Numbered from the stretch's first letter, positions 21,254-35,928 are shown. The stretch is 64,000 nucleotides of DNA from Petrolisthes cinctipes (GCA_033782935.1 JAWQEG010000630.1:1458501-1522500); one strand, 5' to 3'. The notes: generated from the sequence alone by a model not told the origin. Made by a program: numbers and translations.

Positions 21254-24200
21254 GTGTTAGAGTATTTTCAAAATACAGGCCAAAAACATACTGAAAATCG
21301 ATCTTTTAGGTGACCAAAAGTCGATATGTGCATGCATCTTCTGTACCCGTTTATATCTCAAATTCTGGCCCTAAACACCCGAAAATTCGATATTTTGGGG
21401 TCCCAGAAGCGATCTGTACATGCCTACTCGGTGTTAGAGTATTTACAAAATTCAGGCCCAAAACATGCTGAAAATCGATATTTTTGGTGCCCAAAGTCAA
21501 TATGTACATGTATCTTCTGTACCCGTTTATATCTCAAATTCAGGCTCAAAACACCCGAAAATTCAATATTTTGGGGTCCCAGAATCAATCTGTACATGCC
21601 TACTCAGTGCTACAATATTTTCAAAATATAGGCTAAAAACATGCTAAAAATCGATCTTTTAGGTGCCAAAAACTCGATATCTCAAATTCAGTCCCAAAAC
21701 ACCCGAAAATTCGATATTTAGGGGTCCCAGAAGCGATCTGTACATGCCTACTCCGTGTTAGAGGATTTTCAAAATACATGCTCAAAACATACTGAAAATC
21801 GATCTTTTAGGTGCACAAAAGTCGATATGTGCATGCATCTTCAGTACCCGTTTATATCTCAAATTCAGGCTCAAAACACCCGAAAATTCAATATTTTGGG
21901 GTCCCAGAAGCAATCTGTACATGCCTACTCCGTGTTAGAGTATTTTCAAAATTCAGGCCCAAAACATGCTGAAAATCGATATTTTTGGTGCCCAAAGTCA
22001 ATATGTGCATGTATCTTCTGTACCCGTTTATATCTCAAATTCAGGCTCAAAACACCCGAAAATTCAATATTTTGGGGTCCCAGAAGCAATCTGTACATGC
22101 CTACTCAGTGCTAGAGTATTTTCAAAATACAGGCCCAAAACATGCTGAAAATCGATATTTTAGATGCCCAAAGTCAATATGTGCATGTATCTTCTGTACC
22201 CGTTTATATCTCAAATTCAGGCTCAAAACACCCGAAAATTCAATATTTTGGGGTCCCAGAAGCAATCTGTACATGCCTACACAGTGCTAGAATATTTTCA
22301 AAATATAAGCTAAAAACATGCTAAAAATCGACATTTTAGGTGCCAAAAAATCGATATCTCAAATTCAGTCCCAAAACACCCGAAAATTCGATATTTAGAG
22401 GTCCCAGAAGGTATCTGTACATGCCTACTCCGTGTTAGAGTATTTTCAAAATACAGGCTAAAAACATACTGAAAATCGATCTTTTAGGTGCCCAAAAGTC
22501 GATATGTGCATGCATCTTCTGTACCCGTTAATATCTCAAATTCAGGCTCAAAACACCCGAAAATTCAATATTTTGGGGTCCCAGAAGCAATCTGTACATG
22601 CCTACACAGTGTTAGAGTATTTTCAAAATACAGGCCCAAAACATGCTGAAAATCGATATTTTAGATGCCTAAAGTCAATATGTGCATGTATCTTCTGTAC
22701 CCGTTTATATCTCAAATTCAGGCTCAAAACACCCGAAAATTCAATATTTTGGGGTCCCAGAAGCAATCTGTACATGCGTACACAGTGCTAGAATATTTTC
22801 AAAATATAGGCTAAAAACATGCTAAAAATCGATCTTTTAGGTTCCAAAAAATCGATATCTCAAATTCAGTCCCAAAACACCCGAAAATTCGATATTTAGA
22901 GGTCCCAGAAGGTATCTGTACATGCCTACTCCGTGTTAGAGTATTTTCAAAATACAGACCGAAAAAACATACTGAAAATCGATCTTTTAGGTGCACAAAA
23001 GTCGATATGTGCATGCATCTTCAGTACCCGTTTATATCTCAAATTCAGGCTCAAAACACCCGAAAATTCAATATTTTGGGGTCCCAGAAGCAATCTGTAC
23101 ATGCCTACTCAGTGTTAGAGTATTTTCAAAATACAGGCCCAAAACATGCTGAAAATCGATATTTTAGATGCCCAAAGTCAATATGTGCATGTATCTCTTG
23201 TACCCGCTTATATCTCAAATTCAGGCTCAAAACACCCGAAAATTCAATATTTTGGGGTCCCAGAAGCAATCTGTACATGCCTACACAGTGCTAGAATATT
23301 TTCAAAATATAGGCTAAAAACATGCTAAAAATCGACATTTTAGGTGCCAAAAAATCGATATCTCAAATTCAGTCCCAAAACACCCGAAAATTCGATATTT
23401 AGAGGTCCCAGAAGGTATCTGTACATGCCTACTCCGTGTTAGAGTATTTTCAAAATACAGGCCAAAAACATACTGAAAATCGATCTTTTAGGTGCCCAAA
23501 AGTCGATATGTGCATGCATCTTCTGTACCCGTTTATATCTCAAATTCTGGCCCTAAACACCCGAAAATTCGATATTTTGGGGTCCCAGAAGCGATCTGTA
23601 CATGTCTACTCGGTGTTAGAGTATTTACAAAATTCAGGCCCAAAACATGCTGAAAATCGATATTTTTGGTGCCCAAAGTCAATATGTACATGTATCTTCT
23701 GTACCCGTTTATATCTCAAATTCAGGCTCAAAACACCCGAAAATTCAATATTTTGGGGTCCCAGAATCAATCTGTACATGCCTACTCAGTGCTACAATAT
23801 TTTCAAAATATAGGATAAAAAACATGCTAAAAATCGATCTTTTAGGTGCCAAAAACTCGATATCTCAAATTCAGTCCCAAAACACCCGAAAATTCGATAT
23901 TTAGGGGTCCCAGAAGCGATCTGTACATGCCTACTCCGTGTTAGAGGATTTTCAAAATACATGCTCAAAACATACTGAAAATCGATCTTTTAGGTGCACA
24001 AAAGTCGATATGTGCATGCATCTTCAGTACCCGTTTATATCTCAAATTCAGGCTCAAAACACCCGAAAATTCAATATTTTGGGGTCCCAGAAGCAATCTG
24101 TATATGCCTACTCAGTGTTAGAGTATTTTCAAAATACAGGCCCAAAACATGCTGAAAATCGATATTTTAGATGCCCAAAGTCAATACGTGCATGTATCTT

Positions 24201-24438
24201 CTGTACCCGTTTATATCTCAAATTCAGGCTTAAAACACCCGAAAATTCAATATTTTGGGGTCCCAGAAGCAATCTGTACATGCCTACACAGTGCTAGAAT
24301 ATTTTCAAAATATAGGCTAAAAACATGCTAAAAATCGACATTTTAGGTGCCAAAAAATCGATATCTCAAATTCAGTCCCAAAACACCCGAAAATTCGATA
24401 TTTAGAGGTCCCAGAAGGTATCTGTACATGCCTACTCC
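21254..24438. repeat. Trimers and a tetramer; diverged member of the 2182-bp family
   Basis: Starts are 21254 (501), 21755 (677, A-B-B-C), 22432 (501), 22933 (503), 23436 (502) and 23938 (501). The stretch from about 22,432 to 24,100 matches 20,250 to 21,920 at an offset of 2182, including cttgtacccgctta, atttacaaaattcagg, cagaatcaatctg, tgctacaatatt and gaggattttc. A one-base insertion (ggataaaaaacatg, about 23,814) shifts the offset to 2183 afterwards. Confidence 0.87.
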
Positions 24439-26620
24439 TTGTTAGAGTATTTTCAAAATACAGTCCAAAAACATACTGAAAATCGATCTTTTAGGTGCCC
24501 AAAAGTCGATATGTGCATGCATCTTCTGTACCCGTTTATATCTCAAATTCTGGCCCTAAACACCCGAAAATTCGATATTTTGGGGTCCCAGATGCGATCT
24601 GTACATGCCTACTCCGTGTTAGAGTATTTTCAAAATTCAGGCCCAAAACATGCTGAAAATCGATATTTTTGGTGCCCAAAGTCAATATGTGCATGTATCT
24701 TCTGTACCCGTTTATATCTCAAATTCAGGCTCAAAACACCCGAAAATTCAATATTTTGGGGTCCCAGAAGCAATCTGTACATGCCTACTCAGTGCTAGAG
24801 TATTTTCAAAATACAGGCCCAAAACATGCTGAAAATCGATATTTTTGGTGCCCAAAGTCAATATGTGCATGTATCTTCTGTACCCGTTTATATCTCAAAT
24901 TCAGGCTCAAAACACCCGAAAAATCAATATTTTGGGGTCCCAGAAGCAATCTGTACATGCCTACTCAGTGCTAGAATATTTTCAAAATATAGGCTAAAAA
25001 CATGCTAAAAATCGACATTTTAGGTGCCAAAAAATCGATATCTCAAATTCAGTCCCAAAACACCCGAAAACTCGATATTTAGAGGTCCCAGAAGCGATCT
25101 GTACATGCCTACTCCGTGTTAGAGTATTTTCAAAATACAGGCCAAAAACATACTGAAAATCGATCTTTTAGGTGCCCAAAAGTCGATATGTGCATGCATC
25201 TTCTGTACCCGTTTATATCTCAAATTCTGGCCCTAAACACCCGAAAATTCGATATTTTGGGGTCCCAGAAGCGATCTGTACATGCCTACTCCGTGTTAGA
25301 ATATTTTCAAAATTCAGGCCCAAAACATGCTGAAAATCGATATTTTAGATGCCCAAAGTCAATATGTGCATGTATCTTCTGTACCCGTTTATATCTCAAA
25401 TTCAGGCTCAAAACACCCGAAAATTCAATATTTTGGGGTCCCAGAAGCAATCTGTACATGCCTACACAGTGCTAGAATATTTTCAAAATATAAGCTAAAA
25501 ACATGCTAAAAATCGACATTTTAGGTGCCAAAAAATCGATATCTCAAATTCAGTCCCAAAACACCCGAAAATTCGATATTTAGAGGTCCCAGAAGGTATC
25601 TGTACATGCCTACTCCGTGTTAGAGTATTTTCAAAATACAGGCTAAAAACATACTGAAAATCGATCTTTTAGGTGCCCAAAAGTCGATATGTGCATGCAT
25701 CTTCTGTACCCGTTTATATCTCAAATTCAGGCTCAAAACACCCGAAAATTCAATATTTTGGGGTCCCAGAAGCAATCTGTACATGCCTACACAGTGTTAG
25801 AGTATTTTCAAAATACAGGCCCAAAACATGCTGAAAATCGATATTTTAGATGCCTAAAGTCAATATGTGCATGTATCTTCTGCACCCGTTTATATCTCAA
25901 ATTCAGGCTCAAAACACCCGAAAATTCAATATTTTGGGGTCCCAGAAGCAATCTGTACATGCCTACACAGTGCTAGAATATTTTCAAAATATAGGCTAAA
26001 AACATGCTAAAAATCGATCTTTTAGGTGCCAAAAAATCGATATCTCAAATTCAGTCCCAAAACACCCGAAAATTCGATATTTAGAGGTCCCAGAAGGTAT
26101 CTGTACATGCCTACTCCGTGTTAGAGTATTTTCAAAATACAGACCGAAAAAACATACTGAAAATCAATCTTTTAGGTGCACAAAAGTCGATATGTGCATG
26201 CATCTTCAGTACCCGTTTATATCTCAAATTTAGGCTCAAAACACCCAAAAATTCAATATTTTGGGGTCCCAGAAGCAATCTGTACATGCCTACTCAGTGT
26301 TAGAGTATTTTCAAAATACAGGCCCAAAACATGCTGAAAATCGATATTTTAGATGCCCAAAGTCAATACGTGCATATATCTTCTGTACCCGTTTATATCT
26401 CAAATTCAGGCTCAAAACACCCGAAAATTCAATATTTTGGGGTCCCAGAAGCAATCTGTACATGCCTACACAGTGCTAGAATATTTTCAAAATATAGGCT
26501 AAAAACATGCTAAAAATCGACATTTTAGGTGCCAAAAAATCGATATCTCAAATTCAGTCCCAAAACACCCGAAAATTCGATATTTAGAGGTCCCAGAAGG
26601 TATCTGTACATGCCTACTCC
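24439..26620. repeat. 2182-bp higher-order repeat (13 monomers), copy 1
   Basis: Units are 677 (A-B-B-C, start 24439), 501 (25116), 501 (25617) and 503 (26118), which sum to 2182. Shared diagnostic sites with copy 2 include ccagatgcgatc, gaaaaatcaatatt, gaaaactcgat, tgcctaaagtc, ttctgcacccg and cagaccgaaaaaacatac. Confidence 0.92.
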
Positions 26621-28802
26621 TTGTTAGAGTATTTTCAAAATACAGGCCAAAAACATACTGAAAATCGATCTTTTAGGTGCCCAAAAGTCGATATGTGCAT
26701 GCATCTTCTGTACCCGTTTATATCTCAAATTCTGGCCCTAAACACCCGAAAATTCGATATTTTGGGGTCCCAGATGCGATCTGTACATGCCTACTCCGTG
26801 TTAGAGTATTTTCAAAATTCAGGCCCAAAACATGCTGAAAATCGATATTTTTGGTGCCCAAAGTCAATATGTGCATGTATCTTCTGTACCCGTTTATATC
26901 TCAAATTCAGGCTCAAAACACCCGAAAATTCAATATTTTGGGGTCCCAGAAGCAATCTGTACATGCCTACTCAGTGCTAGAGTATTTTCAAAATACAGGC
27001 CCAAAACATGCTGAAAATCGATATTTTTGGTGCCCAAAGTCAATATGTGCATGTATCTTCTGTACCCGTTTATATCTCAAATTCAGGCTCAAAACACCCG
27101 AAAAATCAATATTTTGGGGTCCCAGAAGCAATCTGTACATGCCTACTCAGTGCTAGAATATTTTCAAAATATAGGCTAAAAACATGCTAAAAATCGACAT
27201 TTTAGGTGCCAAAAAATCGATATCTCAAATTCAGTCCCAAAACACCCGAAAACTCGATATTTAGAGGTCCCAGAAGCGATCTGTACATGCCTACTCCGTG
27301 TTAGAGTATTTTCAAAATACAGGCCAAAAACATACTGAAAATCGATCTTTTAGGTGCCCAAAAGTCGATATGTGCATGCATCTTCTGTACCCGTTTATAT
27401 CTCAAATTCTGGCCCTAAACACCCGAAAATTCGATATTTTGGGGTCCCAGAAGCGATCTGTACATGCCTACTCCGTGTTAGAATATTTTCAAAATTCAGG
27501 CCCAAAACATGCAGAAAATCGATATTTTAGATGGCCAAAGTCAATATGTGCATGTATCTTCTGTACCCGTTTAAATCTCAAATTCAGGCTCAAAACACCC
27601 GAAAATTCAATATTTTGGGGTCCCAGAAGCAATCTGTACATGCCTACACAGTGCTAGAATATTTTCAAAATATAAGCTAAAAATATGCTAAAAATCGACA
27701 TTTTAGGTGCCAAAAAATCGATATCTCAAATTCAGTCCCAAAACACCCGAAAATTCGATATTTAGAGGTCCCAGAAGGTATCTGTACATGCCTACTCCGT
27801 GTTAGAGTATTTTCAAAATACAGGCTAAAAACATACTGAAAATCGATCTTTTAGGTGCCCAAAAGTCGATATGTGCTTGCATCTTCTGTACCCGTTTATA
27901 TCTCAAATTCAGGCTCAAAACACCCGAAAATTCAATATTTTGGGGTCCCAGAAGCAATCTGTACATGCCTACACAGTGTTAGAGTATTTTCAAAATACAG
28001 GCCCAAAACATGCTGAAAATCGATATTTTAGATGCCTAAAGTCAATATGTGCATGTATCTTCTGCACCCGTTTATATCTCAAATTCAGGCTCAAAACACC
28101 CGAAAATTCAATATTTTGGGGTCCCAGAAGCAATCTGTACATGCCTACACAGTGCTAGAATATTTTCAAAATATAGGCTAAAAACATGCTAAAAATCGAT
28201 CTTTTAGGTGCCAAAAAATCGATATCTCAAATTCAGTCCCAAAACACCCGAAAATTCGATATTTAGAGGTCCCAGAAGGTATCTGTACATGCCTACTCCG
28301 TGTTAGAGTATTTTCAAAATACAGACCGAAAAAACATACTGAAAATCAATCTTTTAGGTGCACAAAAGTCGATATGTGCATGCATCTTCAGTACCCGTTT
28401 ATATCTCAAATTTAGGCTCAAAACACCCGAAAATTCAATATTTTGGGGTCCCAGAAGCAATCTGTACATGCCTACTCAGTGTTAGAGTATTTTCAAAATA
28501 CAGGCCCAAAACATGCTGAAAATCGATATTTTAGATGCCCAAAGTCAATATGTGCATGTATCTCTTGTACCCGCTTATATCTCAAATTCAGGCTCAAAAC
28601 ACCCGAAAATTCAATATTTTGGGGTCCCAGAAGCAATCTGTACATGCCTACACAGTGCTAGAATATTTTCAAAATATAGGCTAAAAACATACTAAAAATC
28701 GACATTTTAGGTGCCAAAAAATCGATATCTCAAATTCAGTCCCAAAACACCCGAAAATTCGATATTTAGAGGTCCCAGAAGGTATCTGTACATGCCTACT
28801 CC
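26621..28802. repeat. 2182-bp higher-order repeat (13 monomers), copy 2
   Basis: Same unit order as copy 1 (starts 26621, 27298, 27799, 28300). Private changes include catgcagaaaat and agatggccaaag near 27,510-27,535, gtttaaatctc, aaatatgct and gtgcttgcatc. Near the end (about 28,560) it has cttgtacccgctta where copy 1 has cttctgtacccg, so this part was exchanged with the 20-23 kb group. Confidence 0.92.
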
Positions 28803-30432
28803 GTGTTAGAGTATTTTCAAAATACAGGCCAAAAACATACTGAAAATCGATCTTTTAGGTGCCCAAAAGTCGATATGTGCATGCATCTTCTGTACCCGTT
28901 TATATCTCAAATTCTGGCCCTAAACACCCGAAAATTCGATATTTTGGGGTCCCAGAAGCGATCTGTACATGCCTACTCCGTGTTAGAGTATTTACAAAAT
29001 TCAGGCCCAAAACATGCTGAAAATCGATATTTTTGATGCCCAAAGTCAATATGTGCATGTATCTTCTGTACCCTTTTATATCTCAAATTCATGCTCAAAA
29101 CACCCGAAAATTCATTATTTTGGGGTCCCAGAAGCAATCTGTACAGTGCTAGAATATTTTCAAAATATAGGCTAAAAACATGCTGAAAATCGATCTTTTA
29201 GGTGCCAAAAAGTCGATATCTCAAATTCAGTCCCAAAACACCCGAAAATTCGATATTTAGGGGTCCCAGAAGCGATCTGTACATGCCTACTCCGTGTTAG
29301 AGTATTTTCAAAATACATGCTCAAAACATACTGAAAATCGATCTTTTAGGTGCACAAAAGTCGATATGTGCATGCATCTTCAGTACCCGTTTATATCTCA
29401 AATTCAGGCTCAAAACACCCGAAAATTCAATATTTTGAGGTCCCAGAAGCAATCTGTACATGCCTACTCAGTGTTAGAGTATTTTCAAAATACAGGCCCA
29501 AAACATGCTGAAAATCGATATTTTAGATGCCCAAAGTCAATATGTGCATGTATCTTCTGTACCCGTTTATATCTCAAATTCAGGCTCAAAACACCCGAAA
29601 ATTCAATATTTTGGGGTCCCAGAAGCAATCTGTACATGCCTACACAGTGCTAGAATATTTTCAAAATATAGGCTAAAAACATGTTAAAATCGACATTTTA
29701 GGTGCCAAAAAATCGATATATCAAATTCAGTCCCAAAACACTCAAAAATTCGATATTTAGAGGTCCCAGAAGGTATCTGTACATGCCTACTCCTTGTTAG
29801 AGTATTTTCAAAATACAGGCCAAAAACATACTGAAAATCGATCTTTTAGGTGCCCAAAAGTCGATATGTGCATGCATCTTCTGTACCCGTTTATATCTCA
29901 AATTCTGGCCCTAAACACCCGAAAATTCGATATTTTGGGGTCCCAGAAGCAATCTGTACATGCCTACTCCGTGTTAGAGTATTTTCAAAATATAGGCTAA
30001 AAACCTGCTAAAAATCGATCATTTAGGTGCCAAAAAGTCGATATCTCAAATTCAGTCCCAAAACACCCGAAAATTCGATATTTATGGGTCCCAGAAGCGA
30101 TCTGTACATGCCTACTCCGTGTTAGAGTATTTTCAAAATTCAGGCCCAAAACATGCTGAAAATCGATATTTTTGATGCCCAAAGTCAATATGTGCATGTA
30201 TCTTCTGTACCCTTTTATATCTCAAATTCAGGCTCAAAACACCCGAAAATTCAATATTTTGGGGTCCCAGAAGCAATCTGTACAGTGCTAGAATATTTTC
30301 AAAATATAGGCTAAAAACATGCTGAAAATCGATCTTTTAGGTGCCAAAAAGTCGATATCTCAAATTCAGTCCCAAAACACCCGAAAATTCGATATTCAGG
30401 GGTCCCAGAAGCGATCTGTACATGCCTACTCC
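28803..30432. repeat. Trimers 491 and 500 bp, then an A-C-B-C tetramer (639 bp)
   Basis: Starts are 28803, 29294 and 29794. In the last unit A 29794-29970 is followed by C 29971-30118, B 30119-30284 (with the 10-bp deletion) and C 30285-30432. The C at 29,971 begins gtgttagag rather than gtgctagaa, so it is an A/C junction hybrid. The C in the 29,294 trimer has lost one base (catgttaaaatcgac). Confidence 0.87.
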
Positions 30433-32600
30433 GTGTTAGAGTATTTTCAAAATACATGCTCAAAACATACTGAAAATCGATCTTTTAGGTGCACAAAAGT
30501 CGATATGTGCATGCATCTTCAGAACCCGTTTATATCTCAAATTCAGGCTCAAAACACCCGAAAATTCAATATTTTGAGGTCCCAGAAGCAATCTGTACAT
30601 GCCTACTCAGTGTTAGAGTATTTTCAAAATACAGGCCCAAAACATGCTGAAAATCGATATTTTAGATGCCCAAAGTCAATATGTGCATGTATCTTCTGTA
30701 CCCGTTTATATCTCAAATTCAGGCTCAAAACACCCGAAAATTCAATATTTTGGGGTCCCAGAAGCAATCTGTACATGCCTACACAGTGCTAGAATATTTT
30801 CAAAATATAGGCTAAAAACATGTTAAAATCGACATTTTAGGTGCCAAAAAATCGATATATCAAATTCAGTCCCAAAACACTCGAAAATTCGATATTTAGA
30901 GGTCCCAGAAGGTATCTGTACATGCCTACTCCTTGTTAGAGTATTTTCAAAATACAGGACAAAAACATACTGAAAATCGATCTTTTAGGTGCACAAAAGT
31001 CGATATGTGCATGCATCTTCTGTACCCGTTTATATCTCAAATTCTGGCCCTAAACACCCGAAAATTCGATATTTTGGGGTCCAAGAAGCGATCTGTACAT
31101 GCCTACTCCGTGTTAGAGTATTTTCAAAATTCAGGCACAAAACATGCTGAAAATCAATATTTTGGGTGCCCAAAGTCAATATGTGCATGTATCTTCTGTA
31201 CCCGTTTATATCTCAAATTCAGGCTCAAAACACCCGAAAATTCGATATTTTGGGGTCCCAGAAGCAATCTGTACATGCCTACTCAGTGCTAGAATATTTT
31301 CAAAATATAGGCTAAAAACATGCTAAAAATCGATCTTTTAGGTGCCAAAAAGTCGATATCTCAAATTCAGTCCCAAAACACCCGAAAATTCGATATTTAG
31401 GGGTCCCAGAAGCGATCTGTACATGCCTACTCCGTGTTAGAGTATTTTCAAATTACAGCCCAAAAACATACTGAAAATCGATCTTTTAGGTGCCCAAAAG
31501 TCGATATGTGCATTCATCTTATGTACCCGTTTATATCTCAAATTCTGGCCCTAAACTCCCGAAAATTCGATATTTTGGGGTCCCAGAAGCGATCTGTACA
31601 TGCCTACTCCGTGTTAGAGTATTTTCAAAATTCAGGCCCAAAACATGCTGAAAATCGATATTTTTGATGCCCAAAGTCAATATGTGCATGCATCTTCTGT
31701 ACCCTTTTATATCTCAAATTCAGGCTCAAAACACCCGAAAATTCAATATTTTGGGGTCCCAGAAGCAATCTGTACATGCCTACTCAGTGTTAGAGTATTT
31801 TCAAAATACAGGCCCAAAACATGCTGAAAATCGATATTTTAGATGCCCAAAGTCAATATGTGCATGTATCTTCTGTACCCGTTTATATCTCAAATTCAGG
31901 CTCAAAACACCCGAAAATTCAATATTTTGGGGTCCCAGAAGCAATCTGTACATGCCTACACAGTGCTAGAATATTTTCAAAATATAGGCTAAAAACATGT
32001 TAAAATCGACATTTTAGGTGCCAAAAAATCGATATATCAAATTCAGTCCCAAAACACTCGAAAATTCGATATTTAGAAGTCCCAGAAGGTATCTGTACAT
32101 GCCTACTCCTTGTTAGAGTATTTTCAAAATACAGGCCAAAAACATACTGAAAATCGATCTTTTAGGTGCCCAAAAGTCGATATGTGCATGCATCTTCTGT
32201 ACCCGTTTATATCTCAAATTCTGGCCCTAAACTCCCGAAAATTCGATATTTTGGGGTCCCAGAAGCGATCTGTACATGCCTACTCCGTGTTAGAGTATTT
32301 TCAAAATTCAGGCCCAAAACATGCTGAAAATCGATATTTTTGATGCCCAAAGTCAATATGTGCATGTATCTTCTGTACCCTTTTATATCTCAAATTCAGG
32401 CTCAAAACACCCGAAAATTCAATATTTTGGGGTCCCAGAAGCAATCTGTACAGTGCTAGAATATTTTCAAAATATAGGCTAAAAACATGCTGAAAATCGA
32501 TCTTTTAGGTGCCAAAAAGTCGATATCTCAAATTCAGTCCCAAAACACCCGAAAATTCGATATTTAGGGGTCCCAGAAGCGATCTGTACATGCCTACTCC
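30433..32600. repeat. 2168-bp repeat, copy 1
   Basis: Units 500 (30433), 501 (30933), 676 (31434, A-B-B-C) and 491 (32110). The 31,434 A belongs to a recognisable subfamily with cagcccaaaaacatac, gtgcattcatctt and ctaaactcccg. It matches the region starting 2168 bases later until about 31,765, where this copy carries an extra B. Confidence 0.86.
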
Positions 32601-34092
32601 GTGTTAGAGTATTTTCAAAATACATGCTCAAAACATACTGAAAATCGATCTTTTAGGTGCACAAAAGTCCATATGTGCATGCATCTTCAGTACCCGTTTA
32701 TATCTCAAATTCAGGCTCAAAACACCCGAAAATTCAATATTTTGGGGTCCCAGAAGCAATCTGTACATGCCTACTCAGTGTTAGAGTATTTTCAAAATAC
32801 AGGCCCAAAACATGCTGAAAATCGATATTTTAGATGCCCAAAGTCAATATGTGCATGTATCTTCTGTACCCGTTTATATCTCAAATTCAGGCTCAAAACA
32901 CCCGAAAATTCAATATTTTGGGGTCCCAGAAGCAATCTGTACATGCCTACACAGTGCTAGAATATTTTCAAAATATAGGCTAAAAACATGTTAAAATCGA
33001 CATTTTAGGTGCCAAAAAATCGATATATCAAATTCAGTCCCAAAACACTCGAAAATTCGATATTTAGAGGTCCCAGAAAGTATCTGTACATGCCTACTCC
33101 TTGTTAGAGTATTTTCAAAATACAGGCCAAAAACATACTGAAAATCGATCTTTTAGGTGCCCAAAAGTCGATATGTGCATGCATCTTCTGTACCCGTTTA
33201 TATCTCAAATTCTGGCCCTAAACACCCGAAAATTCGATATTTTGGGGTCCCAGAAGCAATCTGTACATGCCTACTCCGTGTTAGAGTATTTTCAAAATTC
33301 AGGCCCAAAACATGCTGAAAATCAATATTTTTGGTGCCCAAAGTCAATATGTGCATGTATCTTCTGTACCCGTTTATATCTCAAATTCAGGCTCAAAACA
33401 CCCGAAAATTCAATATTTTGGGGTCCCAGAAGCAATCTGTACATGCCTACTCAGTGCTAGAATATTTTCAAAATATAGGCTAAAAACATGCTAAAAATCG
33501 ATCTTTTAGGTGCCAAAAAATCGATATCTCAAATTCAGTCCCAAAACACCCGAAAATTCGATATTTAGGGGGCCCAGAAGCGATCTGTACATGCCTACTC
33601 CGTGTTAGAGTATTTTCAAAATACAGCCCAAAAACATACTGAAAATCGATCTTTTAGGTGCCCAATAGTCGATATGTGCATTCATCTTCTGTACCCGTTT
33701 ATATCTCAAATTCTGGCCCTAAACTCCCGAAAATTCGATATTTTGGGGTCCCAGAAGCGATCTGTACATGCCTACTCCGTGTTAGAGTATTTTCAAAATT
33801 CAGGCCCAAAACATGCTGAAAATCGATATTTTTGATGCCCAAAGTCAATATGTGCATGTATCTTCTGTACCCTTTTATATCTCAAATTCAGGCTCAAAAC
33901 ACCCGAAAATTCAATATTTTGGGGTCCCAGAAGCAATCTGTACAGTGCTAGAATATTTTCAAAATATAGGCTAAAAACATGCTGAAAATCGATCTTTTAG
34001 GTGCCAAAAAGTCGATATCTCAAATTCAGTCCCAAAACACCCGAAAATTCGATATTTAGGGGTCCCAGAAGCGATCTGTACATGCCTACTCC
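32601..34092. repeat. 2168-bp repeat, copy 2 (partial)
   Basis: Units 500 (32601), 501 (33101) and 491 (33602). They correspond to 30433, 30933 and the first part of 31434. Shared markers are catgttaaaatcgac, aacactcgaaaattc, ctactccttgttag and the cagcccaaaaac / gtgcattcatctt / aaactcccg group. The copy ends with the 10-bp deleted form of B, so the extra monomer of copy 1 is absent. Confidence 0.86.
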
Positions 34093-35928
34093 GTGTTAGA
34101 GTATTTTCAAAATACATGCTCAAAACATACTGAAAATCGATCTTTTAGGTGCACAAAAGTCCATATGTGCATGCATCTTCAGTACCCGTTTATATCTCAA
34201 ATTCTGGCCCTAAACACCCGAAAATTCGATATTTTGGGGTCCCAGAAGCGATCTGTACATGCCTACTCCGTGTTAGAGTATTTTCAAAATTAAGGCCCAA
34301 AACATGCTGAAAATCGATATTTTTGGTGCCCAAAGTCAATATGTGCATGTATCTTCTGTACCCGTTTATTTCTCAAATTCAGGCTCAAAACACCCGAAAA
34401 TTCAATATTTTGGGGTCCCAGAAGCAATCTGTACATGCCTACACAGTGCTAGAATATTTTCAAAATATAGGCTAAAAACATGCTAAAAATTTACATTTTA
34501 GGTGCCAAAAAATCGATATCTCAAATTCAGTCCCAAAACACCCGAAAATTCGATATTTAGAGGTCCCAGAAGGTATCTGTACATGCCTACTCCGTGTTAG
34601 AGTATTTTCAAAATACAGGCCAAAAACATACTGAAAATCGATCTTTTAGGTGCACAAAAGTCGATATGTGCATGCATCTTCTGTACCCGTTTATATCTCA
34701 AATTCTGGCCCTAAACACCCTAAAATTCGATATTTTGGGGTCCCAGAAGCGATCTGTACATGCCTACTCCGTGTTAGAGTATTTTCAAAATTAAGGCCCA
34801 AAACATGCTGAAAATCGATATTTTTGGTGCCCAAAGTCAATATGTGCATGTATCTTCTGTACCCGTTTATATCTCAAATTCAGGCTCAAAACACCCGAAA
34901 ATTCAATATTTTGCGGTCCCAGAAGCAATCTGTACAGTGCTAGAATATTTTCAAAATATAGGCTAAAAACATGCTAAAAATCAATCTTTTAGGTGCCAAA
35001 AAGTCGATATCTCAAATTCAGTCCCAAAACACCCGAAAATTCGATATTTAGGGGTCCCAGAAGCGATCTGTACATGCCTACTCCGTGTTAGAGTATTTTC
35101 AAAATACATGCTCAAAACATACTGAAAATCGATCTTTTAGGTGCACAAAAGTTGATATGTGCATGCATCTTCAGTACCCGTTTATATCTCAAATTCTGGC
35201 CCTAAACACCCGAAAATTCGATATTTTGGGGTCCCAGATGCGATCTGTACATGCCTTCTCCGTGTTAGAGTATTTTCAAAATTCAGGCCCAAAACATGCT
35301 GAAAATCGATATTTTTGGTGCCCAAAAGTCAATATGTGCATGTATCTTCTGTACCCGTTTATATCTCAAATTCAGGCTCAAAACACCCGAAAATTCAATA
35401 TTTTGGGGTCCCAGAAGCAATCTGTACATGCCTACTCAGTGCTAGAGTATTTTCAAAATACAGGCCCAAAACATGCTGAAAATCGATATTTTTGGTGCCC
35501 AAAGTCAATATGTGCATGTATCTTCTGTACCCGTTTATATCTCAAATTCTGGCCCTAAACTCCCGAAAATTCGATATTATGGGGTCCCAGAAGCGATCTT
35601 TACATGCCTACTCCGTGTTAGAATATTTTCAAAATTCAGGCCCAAAAGATGCTGAAAATCGATATTTTTGATGCCCAAAGTCAATATGTGCATGTATCTT
35701 CTGTACCCTTTTATATCTCAAATTCAGGCTCAAAACACCCGAAAATTCAATATTTTGGGGTCCCAGAAGCAATCTGTACAGTGCTAGAATATTTTCAAAA
35801 TATAGGCTAAAAACATGCTGAAAATCGATCTTTTAGGTGCCATAAAGTCGATATCTCAAATTCAGTCCCAAAACACCCGAAAATTCGATATTTAGGGGTC
35901 CCAGAAGCGATCTGTACATGCCTTCTCC
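34093..35928. repeat. 1836-bp repeat, copy 1, with pentamer A-B-B-B-C
   Basis: Units 501 (34093), 491 (34594) and 844 (35085). The pentamer contains A 35085-35261, three B-like monomers (35262, 35439, 35615) and C 35781-35928. The middle B has type II A features in H2 (ctggccctaaactcccg), showing mixing of A and B sequence. Markers shared with the next copy are aaatttacatttta, attttgcggtccc, aatcaatctttt and aaattaaggccc. Confidence 0.87.
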
